From IMG/VR virus record IMGVR_UViG_3300042391_000035, positions 1 to 20,002 of that record: a stretch of 20,002 nucleotides of DNA, one strand, 5' to 3'. The notes under the pieces are model-generated. The model ran no database searches. It saw only the letters and a program-made list of their open reading frames with translations, and was not told where the DNA came from. Numbering within the stretch: position 1 is the stretch's first letter; the number at the start of each line of letters is the position of its first letter. Positions 1-8,198 of the stretch are shown here, piece after piece. A program made the position numbers and the translations under genes. Source of the DNA: a virus.

Positions 1-32
1 CTGAAATTGCCCGACAGTTTGGAAAGATGTAA
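1..32 (+). CDS. 3' end of upstream phage gene (partial)
   Basis: Only the last nine codons are visible, read in the frame starting at base 3 (EIARQFGKM, then TAA at 30-32). The stop overlaps the ATG of the next gene by one base (TAATG), the coupling style used throughout the window, which supports this being a real gene end. The product cannot be identified. By position before the scaffold and capsid genes it would be another head or portal-region protein, but that is inference. Confidence 0.55.
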   Translation, partial: EIARQFGKM

Positions 33-880
33 TGGCTGAACCAGTAGCACCACCAATGGATGCCCGCGATGTATTTACTCGCACTCTTAAAGACCTTGGG
101 TTTAGCGACGCACAGATCAATGAACTGCTACCGCAGGTTACTCAATGGCAATCGGTTTACACACCAACCCAGATCGTTACCGATTTGTTACCTACCACAA
201 CTGTTTATCAGCAAAGATTTTCTGCTAATGAAACTCGCGTGAAGAATGGCTTAAAGCCACTTAGCCCAAGTGAGTACTTGTCTCTTGAAACAGCCTACCG
301 AGCCACACTTAAAGACGCTGGACTTCCTGCGGGTTTTTATGATAGCTCAGATGACTTTGCTGGATTCATTGGCCAGGATACATCTGCTGCTGAGATTAAA
401 CTACGTGCAGATGCAGCAGCTCGCGCTGTAAACAATACAGATCCTGCATACACACAAGCACTTAGGGACATATACGGAATAGATGAAGGCATGATGACCG
501 CGTTTATGTTAGACGCAGAACGTGCCCGACCTCTAATTGAAAAGCAAGCCAAGGCTGTTGAGTTTGGAACTGCCGCTGTTAGACAGGGTTTGCAAGCTAC
601 CAGAGTTGGCGAACAGTTTGCAGATCGTGGACCTGCTACTGGCTACACTGCAGATCAAGGCTACAGCGCTATTGCTGGGATGCTACCAACTGCTTCAAAG
701 CTTGGTCAGGTTTATGGTCAAACTTACGACCAGGCAACGGCAGAGCAAGAGGTCTTCTCTGGTCTTGAGTCTGCAAAGCGCAAGCGTCAGAAACTTGGAC
801 AGATGGAAACAGCAACTTTTAGTGGACAGTCTGGCGTAGCCGCTGGTTCATTGAAGTCAAGTAAGTCGGGACAGTTCTAG
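32..880 (+). CDS. Putative virion structural protein upstream of scaffold and capsid
   Basis: This 282-aa, hydrophilic, mostly helical protein has no signal peptide or membrane segment. The ATG at 32 is preceded by GGAAAG at 21-26 and overlaps the previous stop by one base. The first 120 residues have several short amphipathic helices; residues about 120-195 (around LRDIYGIDEG, then ERARPLIEKQAKAVEFG) form a long helical stretch; the tail beyond residue 250 is basic and Ser/Gly-rich (KRKRQK, then GQSGVAAGS), suggesting disorder. I recognise no enzyme motif. Its position just before scaffold and major capsid genes suggests an internal virion, head-completion or ejection protein. That is contextual inference only; it could also be a portal-associated protein. 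The coding call is secure, the function is not. Confidence 0.8.
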   Translation: MAEPVAPPMDARDVFTRTLKDLGFSDAQINELLPQVTQWQSVYTPTQIVTDLLPTTTVYQQRFSANETRVKNGLKPLSPSEYLSLETAYRATLKDAGLPAGFYDSSDDFAGFIGQDTSAAEIKLRADAAARAVNNTDPAYTQALRDIYGIDEGMMTAFMLDAERARPLIEKQAKAVEFGTAAVRQGLQATRVGEQFADRGPATGYTADQGYSAIAGMLPTASKLGQVYGQTYDQATAEQEVFSGLESAKRKRQKLGQMETATFSGQSGVAAGSLKSSKSGQF

Positions 881-886
881 TCCCAA

Positions 887-963
887 GGGTGTGACAGGCA
901 AGACCGAATCTAAATCCGCATGACGGACAGATACGGGACGCGGTTCGATTCCGCACACATCCA
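887..963 (+). ncRNA. tRNA-like structure in the gap before the scaffold gene
   Basis: A 7-bp acceptor-like stem pairs GGGTGTG (887-893) with CACATCC (956-962), with one G-U pair, followed by discriminator-like A963. A T-arm lies directly inside it: GCGG (940-943), loop TTCGATT (944-950), CCGC (951-954), with a C939-A955 mismatch where a fifth pair would be. Total length of 77 nt is tRNA-like. The anticodon region is poor: TCCG/CGGA (915-918/924-927) closes a 5-nt loop rather than a 7-nt loop with U33, and no proper D-arm is seen (only AGA/TCT at 901-903/909-911). No CCA is encoded (ACTC follows). It could be a degenerate tRNA, a tRNA-mimicking regulatory RNA, or a captured tRNA 3' end such as an attachment site. 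A normal decoding tRNA is unlikely. Confidence 0.45.
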
Positions 964-966
964 CTC

Positions 967-992
967 CGCACGGATCGGTCGGCCCATGTGCG
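967..992 (+). other. Stem-loop in the scaffold 5' leader
   Basis: CGCAC (967-971) pairs perfectly with GTGCG (988-992), and GG (972-973) can pair with CC (984-985) across a two-base bulge. It lies four bases after the tRNA-like element in the otherwise non-coding 881-1085 stretch and may be part of the same structured RNA. No T-run follows, so it is not an intrinsic terminator. I see no convincing promoter in the rest of this gap. Confidence 0.3.
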
Positions 993-1085
993 TGTAAATA
1001 AGCCCGATAGTGAAAGCCAACACAGGTTCCCCTGCTTGCGTTGTGGTTCGCGACTAACCTAAAAAAACGAAAGGGAGTGGCTGCT

Positions 1086-1547
1086 ATGGCCAACCAGTAC
1101 AACGATTACGATGACGACGACGACTTCGATACCGAAGAAGAAAGCGGTCCTGCAAACCTACGCAAGGCTTTGAAAAAAGCTGAACGTGAATCAAAGCAGC
1201 TCCGAGATGAACTTAATTCTTTGCGATCAGAATCGCGTTCACGAACCGTAAAGGACGTTCTGGAAACCAAGGGCGTTAATCCAAAGATTGCTGCGTTCAT
1301 TCCAGCAGATGCGGATACACCCGAAAAGGTTGCCTTATGGCTTGACGAATACTCAGATGTATTTGGGTATCAATCCAATGGGCAATCAGACGACATTGTG
1401 GCTCCAGAATCGGCTCGCCGTATTCAGGAATCCACTTCTACTGCTGCAAGTTCAAGTCGTGAAGAGGACTTAGGTGCTCGTCTCGCAGCAACTAACAGTA
1501 AGGAAGAGCTGGATCAACTGATCTTTGGTATGTCCACAGGTCGTTAA
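1086..1547 (+). CDS. Capsid scaffolding protein
   Basis: The product is 153 aa from the ATG at 1086, chosen because AAGGGAG (1071-1077) sits eight bases upstream; an upstream in-frame TTG at 1041 lacks such a site. The N-terminus is intensely acidic (YNDYDDDDDFDTEEE, residues 4-18). A charged coiled coil follows at about residues 24-50 (KALKKAERESKQLRDE). The C-terminal end (NSKEELDQLIFGM) forms an amphipathic helix of the kind that contacts capsid protein. An acidic, coiled-coil protein directly before the major capsid gene is the standard arrangement for phage scaffolding proteins, which guide procapsid assembly and then leave. Assignment rests on composition and position rather than a sequence signature. 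Confidence 0.75.
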   Translation: MANQYNDYDDDDDFDTEEESGPANLRKALKKAERESKQLRDELNSLRSESRSRTVKDVLETKGVNPKIAAFIPADADTPEKVALWLDEYSDVFGYQSNGQSDDIVAPESARRIQESTSTAASSSREEDLGARLAATNSKEELDQLIFGMSTGR

Positions 1548-1570
1548 CAGCAACTACAAAACCCCTAAAA

Positions 1571-1584
1571 TCCCTAAGGAGGGA
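1571..1584 (+). promoter_or_regulatory. Capsid gene ribosome binding site within a small hairpin
   Basis: The capsid gene has a near-perfect Shine-Dalgarno AAGGAGGG at 1576-1583, six bases before its ATG at 1590. TCCCT (1571-1575) can pair with AGGGA (1580-1584), putting AAGG in a tetraloop and half the ribosome site in the stem. This could tune capsid translation or be a chance by-product of a purine-rich site. Confidence 0.4.
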
Positions 1585-1589
1585 AATAA

Positions 1590-2549
1590 ATGCCTAACGC
1601 ATTTACCGACACAGGCACGGGTTCGCTTGGTACCAGTTTGGTCCAAGCCGCCTATGACCGTTATGTTGAGTTTGCACTTCGCGCAATCCCATTGATTCGC
1701 GACGTAGCAGACAAGCGCCCAGCGCAACAGGCAATGCCAGGTTCCTCAGTCGTGTTCCAGCTTTACAGCGACATGGCTAAGGCTACCAGCCCATTGACCG
1801 AAACCACAGATCCAGATGCAGTTGCTCTTGGCAACACCACATCTGTATCAGTAACACTGAACGAATATGGTAACGCAGCACTTGCAACTCGTAAGCTTGA
1901 ACTATTCTCGCTTTCCGATGTTGATCCAGCTATTGCTAACATCATTGCGTTCAACATGGCTGACTCACTAGATGAACTAGCTCTTACCGAACTACGCGGT
2001 GGAACTAACGTAATCTACTCAGCTAACTCAACAGGTACTGCCGCAACTGGCACTGCCTACATTGGTACAACCAACACCCTTAAGTCCGCTGACGTACGTA
2101 AGGCAGTTGCCAAGCTTCGTGCTGGCAAGGCTGTCCCACGTATGGGCGAACTATACTGGTGTGGTATTCACCCAGAAGTTTCACACGATCTTCGTGCTGA
2201 GACTGGTGCAGGTGGATGGCGCGAAGCCCACGTATACAACGATTCAGGTGCAGGCAACCTATGGCCAGGATCTATCGGTACATACGAAGGTGCAATGTTC
2301 GTTGAATCACCACGTCTATACAACGCAACAGATGGCGCAACAAGCACTCGCGTGTTCCGCACCATCGTTGCAGGTCAGCAAGCACTTGCAGAAGCAGTTG
2401 CAGAAGAGCCACATGTAATCATTGGCCCAGTTGTTGACAAGCTAATGCGCTTCCGTCCAATCGGATGGTACGGCGTACTTGGTTGGAAGCGTTACCGTGA
2501 AGCTGCGCTTTACCGTATCGAATCCACATCAAGCATCAACAACGCTTAA
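1590..2549 (+). CDS. Major capsid protein, HK97 fold (N4 gp56-like)
   Basis: This 319-aa protein forms the icosahedral shell. The sequence reads like the N4-gp56 type of major capsid protein: an N-terminal helical segment (YVEFALRAIPLIRDVAD), a stretch of VTLNEYGNAALATRKLE with SLSDVDPAI, a spine-like helix (NMADSLDELALTELRGG), a segment ADVRKAVAKLRAG leading to YWCGIHPEVSHDLR, and a C-terminal region PVVDKLMRFRPIGWYGVLGW ending AALYRIES. Length is near the family norm. No N-terminal protease-like delta domain is fused; the separate scaffold gene upstream covers that role. The Shine-Dalgarno is the strongest in the window, consistent with high expression, and a strong hairpin follows the gene. 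Confidence 0.88.
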   Translation: MPNAFTDTGTGSLGTSLVQAAYDRYVEFALRAIPLIRDVADKRPAQQAMPGSSVVFQLYSDMAKATSPLTETTDPDAVALGNTTSVSVTLNEYGNAALATRKLELFSLSDVDPAIANIIAFNMADSLDELALTELRGGTNVIYSANSTGTAATGTAYIGTTNTLKSADVRKAVAKLRAGKAVPRMGELYWCGIHPEVSHDLRAETGAGGWREAHVYNDSGAGNLWPGSIGTYEGAMFVESPRLYNATDGATSTRVFRTIVAGQQALAEAVAEEPHVIIGPVVDKLMRFRPIGWYGVLGWKRYREAALYRIESTSSINNA

Positions 2550-2561
2550 TTTAAGCGACAC

Positions 2562-2615
2562 GGTGTGGTCCCTGTCATATAACGGGCAGGGGCCGCACCA
2601 CCCTCATAACTTTTG
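2562..2615 (+). terminator. Strong hairpin after the capsid gene, likely terminator or attenuator
   Basis: The arms GGTGTGGTCCCTG (2562-2574) and CAGGGGCCGCACC (2587-2599) form an uninterrupted 13-bp stem including two G-U pairs, with a 12-nt loop. It starts 12 bases after the capsid stop. The T-tract is weak: only TTTT at 2611-2614, about 11 bases past the stem. It may partly terminate transcription or protect the 3' end of the capsid message, giving the capsid more transcript than the fibre genes downstream. Confidence 0.6.
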
Positions 2616-2626
2616 AAAGGACAGCA

Positions 2627-2887
2627 GTGACTTACTACTTCATTCCACCTACAGTTGAAGAGGGTCCTGCTGGTTCTTCACGCTTGTTTTGGCGTTACCG
2701 CCTTAACCGAGCAGATACCGTCCTACTTAACAGCGACGGATCCTACTCACACTTTCGCTCCCCTGGTATCGAGGAACTTGAAGCTGCAGTTCGGTTCTAC
2801 CAAGGTGGACACAAATATCAGATTACAGACGCGGAACGTACCAGCCTAATTGCAGGTGGCTACGGTCCAAACATTACGGAGGAATAG
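2627..2887 (+). CDS. Small hypothetical virion protein
   Basis: An 86-aa protein begins at a GTG (2627) with GAAAGGA at 2615-2621. Its stop shares one base with the next gene's GTG (TAGTG). It has an aromatic-rich start (TYYFIPPTVEEGPAG), a middle LFWRYRLNRADTVLL, and a tail with YQITDAERTSLIAGGYG. No cysteines, signal peptide or membrane segment are present. I do not recognise a family. Position between capsid and tail-fibre genes suggests a small head-tail or baseplate-associated structural protein. The coding call is supported by start, ribosome site and coupling. Confidence 0.75.
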   Translation: MTYYFIPPTVEEGPAGSSRLFWRYRLNRADTVLLNSDGSYSHFRSPGIEELEAAVRFYQGGHKYQITDAERTSLIAGGYGPNITEE

Positions 2888-3233
2888 TGCAACCTGGTCG
2901 TTTCAACTTTCGCATCTATCAGGGCGACACATTCAGCACTGCTCCTGCCTGGAAAATTAACAACACTTACGTAAACGTAACTGGCTATTCCGCAGACATG
3001 CAGGTACGCCAAGATGTTAATTCTGCCTCTGTTATTGTAGAGCTTTCTACTGCCAATGGCCGTATCGTTACTGGCACTACTGACGGTAAGTTTACCCTTA
3101 CTCTTACTGCCGCTGAGACAGCTCCACTTCCACCAGGCAACTATGTCTACGACCTTGAGGTCACATCCCCTGGTGGTATCGTAACTAAACTTTTAACTGG
3201 TGGCTTTGCCATAATTGCTGAGGTAACCCAGTA

Positions 3234-3234
<1 letters not shown>
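2887..3234 (+). CDS. Small beta-rich baseplate/fibre-associated protein
   Basis: This 115-aa protein starts at GTG 2887 with ACGGAGGA just upstream and overlaps the neighbouring genes by one base on each side. It has the pattern FRIYQGDTF near residue 8, alternating beta strands ([33 protein letters not shown]) and a closing strand [13 protein letters not shown]. This resembles the N-terminal beta domains of phage upper-baseplate or fibre-anchor proteins (BppU-like). The family name is by resemblance, not proven. It is coupled to the collagen-like fibre that follows and could be its anchor on the tail. Confidence 0.7.
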
Positions 3235-5517
<2,283 letters not shown>

Positions 5518-5522
<5 letters not shown>

Positions 5523-5540
5523 TGGCTTGTAGAACAGGAT
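5518..5540 (+). repeat. 23-bp direct repeat, copy 1, at a gene junction
   Basis: These 23 bases, including aatggcttgtagaacaggat, are identical to 8081-8103. Each copy spans the end of one gene (TATAA) and the first codons of a MACRTG reading frame. A diverged version lies at about 9253-9272. Here the repeat also carries AGGA (5536-5539), the likely ribosome site for the gene starting at 5547. Confidence 0.75.
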
Positions 5541-5560
5541 TAAATAATGCCAACAACTAG
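5522..5560 (+). pseudogene. 12-codon remnant of a MACRTG-type small gene
   Basis: An ATG overlapping the fibre stop (TAATG) opens MACRTGLNNANN and then TAG. The first six residues match the starts of the proteins at 8085 and 9255, and the DNA is identical to the 8085 copy through base 5540; after that the sequences diverge completely. This looks like a recombination scar that kept only the gene's first codons. It may survive because its AGGA serves as the ribosome site for the next gene (5547), or be translated as a coupling micro-ORF. Confidence 0.5.
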
Positions 5561-6392
5561 ACCAGGATTTATTTGGAGTGGCACTGAATGGGTTGCCATT
5601 GGGCAAGAAGCGGTAGTCAATCCTTTTTACTACCAAGCAACAGCTCCTACAGGTGCAGCTACTGGTGCGATCTGGATTGAGTCAGACGTAGACGTACCAA
5701 GCATTGACTCATCACAGTTCTTGCGTTGGCGCAAAACTATGGCAGGCGGAGAAACTTCCTTGTCAGGCAATGATGATTCATCTCTACCGCTTGCTTACAC
5801 TCCAGGATACGAACAGTTATACATCAACGGTGTATTGCAAGTGCGTGGTGGTGACTACACCGCAACTACTGGCACTACAGTTACTGGACTTACAGCGCTG
5901 GTAGCCAATGATGTTGTTGAAATCTTTAGCGCAGTTGCTCGTACCGTTGCTGATGTTTACACACAGACTCAGAGTGATGCTCGGTTTGCTTCACAAGTTA
6001 ATTTTCCTTCTGGTGCTTGGATTCCATTTACTCCTACTTGGAGTTCATTTACTCCTGGAAATGCAACCGTTTCTTGTTTTTATACTCAACAGGGTAAAAC
6101 AGTTACTTACACTGGAAGCGTAACTCTTGGTACTACAAGTTCTGTTGGAACTAACTTTGTCAACGTAAGTATTCCAGTTCCTCAAAAACGTGGACAACAG
6201 ATTGGTTCTGTTGCTTATACCGATTCAGGTGTAGCAACTATTGGTGGAACTTTTGTTGTTCAAGCAAGTGGATTGGGTGCGTTTCAACTTACAAACACAA
6301 CTTCAAACTTTGGTTCAATGGGAACTAACTTTCCGTTTACTTGGGGTGCTAATGATTTCTTTTCTTGGACCGTTACATATGAGGCAGCATAA
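5547..6392 (+). CDS. Tail fibre / adhesin protein
   Basis: A 281-aa protein starts at ATG 5547 with AGGA seven bases upstream. The N-terminus (RPGFIWSGTEWVAIGQEA) is a short linker-like beta motif. Residues about 60-130 hold a domain with YTPGYEQLYINGVLQVRGG followed by TTVTGLTALVANDVVEIFS, a pattern common in phage tail-fibre proteins. From residue about 157 there is a tip-like beta domain: GAWIPFTPTWSSFTPGN, then a strand with QGKTVTYTGSVTLGT and SIPVPQKRGQQIG. It resembles receptor-binding tips but the ligand cannot be inferred. It is coupled to the following small lectin-like gene (TAATG). Confidence 0.8.
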   Translation: MPTTRPGFIWSGTEWVAIGQEAVVNPFYYQATAPTGAATGAIWIESDVDVPSIDSSQFLRWRKTMAGGETSLSGNDDSSLPLAYTPGYEQLYINGVLQVRGGDYTATTGTTVTGLTALVANDVVEIFSAVARTVADVYTQTQSDARFASQVNFPSGAWIPFTPTWSSFTPGNATVSCFYTQQGKTVTYTGSVTLGTTSSVGTNFVNVSIPVPQKRGQQIGSVAYTDSGVATIGGTFVVQASGLGAFQLTNTTSNFGSMGTNFPFTWGANDFFSWTVTYEAA

Positions 6393-6676
6393 TGACTAGA
6401 GCGAGAGACCTTGCAAGTGCTACACCTGGTTCAGCAGGTATTCCATTTCGTATGGCTAGCGGAATTGTCTATGGTGGTGCAGGTGCAACCGTAATTACTT
6501 TTCCATCTGGAAGATTTACTCAGGTTCCTATGTTAAATCTTTCTAATTATTCAAATGTTCATCCAAATATAAATTCTGTTACAGCAACTAATTTTAGTTG
6601 GCAAACTGCTAATGGAAGCAACGACACTACTTATTGGACAGCAATTCAAATGACATCTACATCGGGAGCAGGATAA
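6392..6676 (+). CDS. Small lectin-like fibre-tip protein
   Basis: A 94-aa protein is coupled to the previous fibre by TAATG. The N-terminus MTRARDLASATPG is a short linker of the kind found at the start of phage fibre-tip domains. Residues about 25-90 (ATVITFPSGRFTQVPMLNL, then NFSWQTANGSNDTTYWTAIQMTS) follow the strand pattern of H-type lectin-like domains, where FPSGRFTQVP marks the first strand and turn. It may act as a detachable or alternative sugar-binding tip. Function is inferred from resemblance and neighbourhood. Confidence 0.65.
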   Translation: MTRARDLASATPGSAGIPFRMASGIVYGGAGATVITFPSGRFTQVPMLNLSNYSNVHPNINSVTATNFSWQTANGSNDTTYWTAIQMTSTSGAG

Positions 6677-6678
6677 TA

Positions 6679-6837
6679 ATGGATGACGTAACTTTTGCAG
6701 AGTTTGATGTAACCTGCCATAGCGCAGGGTGCGAGAACTCAGAGATAACTATTCGTGTTAGCGCAGTAGCAGATTCACCTTACGTAGTATGTGGTCCTTG
6801 CAGTATCCAGATAGAGGATGTGATTCCAGTTGGCTAA
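6679..6837 (+). CDS. Small zinc-ribbon-like protein
   Basis: A 52-aa protein starts at ATG 6679, just after the previous stop, with GGGAG at 6664-6668; the longer frame opening at 6634 is less likely because it would extend back into the upstream gene. Four cysteines in two pairs (C13 and C18 in TCHSAGC; C38 and C41 in CGPC) suggest a structural zinc site on a small beta scaffold (ITIRVSAVA). There is no DNA-binding evidence; in a fibre operon it may be a structural or assembly factor. Confidence 0.65.
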   Translation: MDDVTFAEFDVTCHSAGCENSEITIRVSAVADSPYVVCGPCSIQIEDVIPVG

Positions 6838-7933
6838 GAAAGCATTTGTCTATGACGGCACTAACTGGATTGACATAGCGCAGTCCACAGCTGATCTATC
6901 TAACTACGCCAACATGACCACTACCCCTATCAGTGGTTTTCGCAATGCCATTATCAATGGTGGATTTAGTATTAACCAACGCAACGAGTCTAGTTACACA
7001 GTTGATGGCTCATACACATTTGACCGTTGGAATTTAATTCAAGGTGGCATTACATCACCTTCTGTCACCAGAACAGCAAACATTGCAGAGTCAGGATTAC
7101 CAGAGAGCATCGGATGGTATGCGTCTTTAAGTGGTACAAACAATGCAAGCACTGGTTACTTTTACTTCGGACAATCCATTGAAGATGTAAAAACTTTTGC
7201 TGGGCAAACTGTAACAGTTTCTTTTTATGCCAAAGGTTCTGTTGCTGGAACTATTGGAACTAGAATGTTGCAAAACTTTGGGACTGGCGGTTCATCAGGT
7301 ATTTATCTAAATAGTTCTCAAGGAACTACAGGTTCTTCTCACGCTATTACTACATCTTGGCAAAGATACTCTGTGCAATATACAGTTCCGTCCGTAGTCG
7401 GAAAAACAATAAACGATGCTAACTCTAGTTTAGGATTTAATTTTGTTAGAGTTCTTGGTTCTAACTACACACCAGCCTCTTTATATGGATACCCTAGTAG
7501 TTTTAACTACACTGGAACTTTATCTGTTACAGGTGTTCAAATAGAATTAGGCTCAATACCAACACCAGTTGAGCGCAGACCTGTTGGTACAGAACTATCG
7601 CTGTGTCAAAGATATTACCAAGTGTATGGATTCAAAAATCAAACTGGATTATTCAATCTTGTTCAGTATGATGCAGCAAGTATCTATGGCACAATAACTT
7701 TGCAAACAAAAATGCGGGCTGCTCCAACAGCAGACATTACTAACGCCACTAATGCGTTTACAAAATATGCAAATTCTAGCGCAATTGGTTTTGCAACTAT
7801 TTCAATTATTGCTGGCGGTACTACTGATTCTATAGTTGAGGTGTCAGCCAGTGTCTCTGGTACTGCGGGTCATGCTTGTTGGATAAGAGCAAATGCAGCA
7901 ACAACAAAAGTCGGATTCAGTGCGGAGTTATAA
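6830..7933 (+). CDS. Tail fibre / receptor-binding protein, paralogue of the collagen fibre tip
   Basis: This 367-aa protein is read from TTG 6830, overlapping the previous gene by eight bases, with AGAGGA at 6813-6818. Residues 1-30 are a short linker (KKAFVYDGTNWIDIAQ). From residue 35 it carries SGFRNAIINGGFSINQR and TFDRW, then a beta-sandwich region resembling carbohydrate-binding modules (residues 70-240), then VERRPVGTELSLCQRYYQ at about 247-264, and it ends in FSAEL. These blocks align with residues 500-762 of the collagen fibre, including the last three residues. It lacks collagen repeats, so it may be a second receptor-binding tip or an alternative adhesin. Confidence 0.8.
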   Translation: MAKKAFVYDGTNWIDIAQSTADLSNYANMTTTPISGFRNAIINGGFSINQRNESSYTVDGSYTFDRWNLIQGGITSPSVTRTANIAESGLPESIGWYASLSGTNNASTGYFYFGQSIEDVKTFAGQTVTVSFYAKGSVAGTIGTRMLQNFGTGGSSGIYLNSSQGTTGSSHAITTSWQRYSVQYTVPSVVGKTINDANSSLGFNFVRVLGSNYTPASLYGYPSSFNYTGTLSVTGVQIELGSIPTPVERRPVGTELSLCQRYYQVYGFKNQTGLFNLVQYDAASIYGTITLQTKMRAAPTADITNATNAFTKYANSSAIGFATISIIAGGTTDSIVEVSASVSGTAGHACWIRANAATTKVGFSAEL

Positions 7934-8085
7934 TGTATAAAATAATTAAATTTCCATTTGGAGAATCTTTAATAATTGACAGAGAAGATGGAATTAGCAC
8001 ATCAATTCCATACGATGAAGCAAACACAGATTACCAAAAATATCTAGCGTGGGTAGCGCTAGGTAATGAAGCAGAAGAAATATAA
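7933..8085 (+). CDS. Small fibre-associated hypothetical protein
   Basis: A 50-aa protein starts at ATG 7933 overlapping the previous stop (TAATG) and ends overlapping the next start in the same way. It begins MYKIIKFPFGESLIIDRED and ends with IPYDEANTDYQKYLAWVALGN. The I-P-x-D-x-x-N-x-D-Y-x-x-Y-L-x-W-x-x-x-G-N pattern is common in short phage tail-associated proteins. A fibre accessory or assembly role is likely, but no biochemical function can be assigned. Confidence 0.7.
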   Translation: MYKIIKFPFGESLIIDREDGISTSIPYDEANTDYQKYLAWVALGNEAEEI

Positions 8086-8103
8086 TGGCTTGTAGAACAG
8101 GAT
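8081..8103 (+). repeat. 23-bp direct repeat, copy 2, at a gene junction
   Basis: Identical to 5518-5540. It covers the last bases of one gene and the first six codons of the next (ATG GCT TGT AGA ACA GGA). After the shared segment this copy continues as a 31-codon Cys-rich gene, while copy 1 runs into a stop six codons later. Confidence 0.75.
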
Positions 8104-8180
8104 GCTCAACTCAGGACTGTGAATCATACGCAGACTGCTGTAAAGGTGTAGCTATAAACAAATCGTCACTTCGCCCATAG
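8085..8180 (+). CDS. Tiny Cys-rich MACRTGC protein
   Basis: A 31-aa reading frame starts at ATG 8085 overlapping the previous stop and ends TAG at 8178-8180. It reads MACRTGCSTQDCESYADCC and then about 12 further residues, with cysteines at 3, 7, 12, 18 and 19. The N-terminus matches the 105-aa protein at 9255 (MACRTGCRTQDHATWGDC), supporting real coding. The C-terminal region of the longer homologue is absent, so this may be a shortened paralogue. The cysteines could bind a metal or form disulfides. Its end overlaps the promoter of the glycosyltransferase. Confidence 0.6.
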   Translation: MACRTGCSTQDCESYADCCKGVAINKSSLRP

Positions 8181-8198
8181 TATGATACAATCTGGGCA
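8163..8198 (+). promoter_or_regulatory. Putative leaderless promoter for the glycosyltransferase
   Basis: A -10 element TACAAT (8186-8191) preceded by TG at the extended -10 position (TGATACAAT) follows a -35-like TCGTCA (8163-8168) by 17 bases. Exactly six bases separate the -10 from the ATG at 8198, so transcription would start on or beside the start codon. No Shine-Dalgarno lies before that ATG, consistent with a leaderless message as is common in Actinobacteria. Confidence 0.5.

Noticed and set aside
887-963. Ordinary functional tRNA
   Set aside because: The anticodon loop is not seven bases with U33, and no D-arm with GG in the loop can be drawn, so it is reported as tRNA-like instead.
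1045-1059. GGTT/AACC hairpin with 7-nt loop, resembling a second T-arm or a terminator
   Set aside because: The stem is only four base pairs, no acceptor stem surrounds it, and A-rich rather than T-rich sequence follows on the + strand.
1041-1085. Upstream TTG start for the scaffold protein adding 15 residues
   Set aside because: No ribosome site precedes it, while ATG 1086 has AAGGGAG at ideal distance and the added residues are unlike the acidic N-terminus.
337-1300. Minus-strand open frames at 337-552, 857-1102 and 1106-1300
   Set aside because: They lie opposite well-supported + genes or the non-coding gap, lack ribosome sites, and every supported gene in the window is on the + strand.
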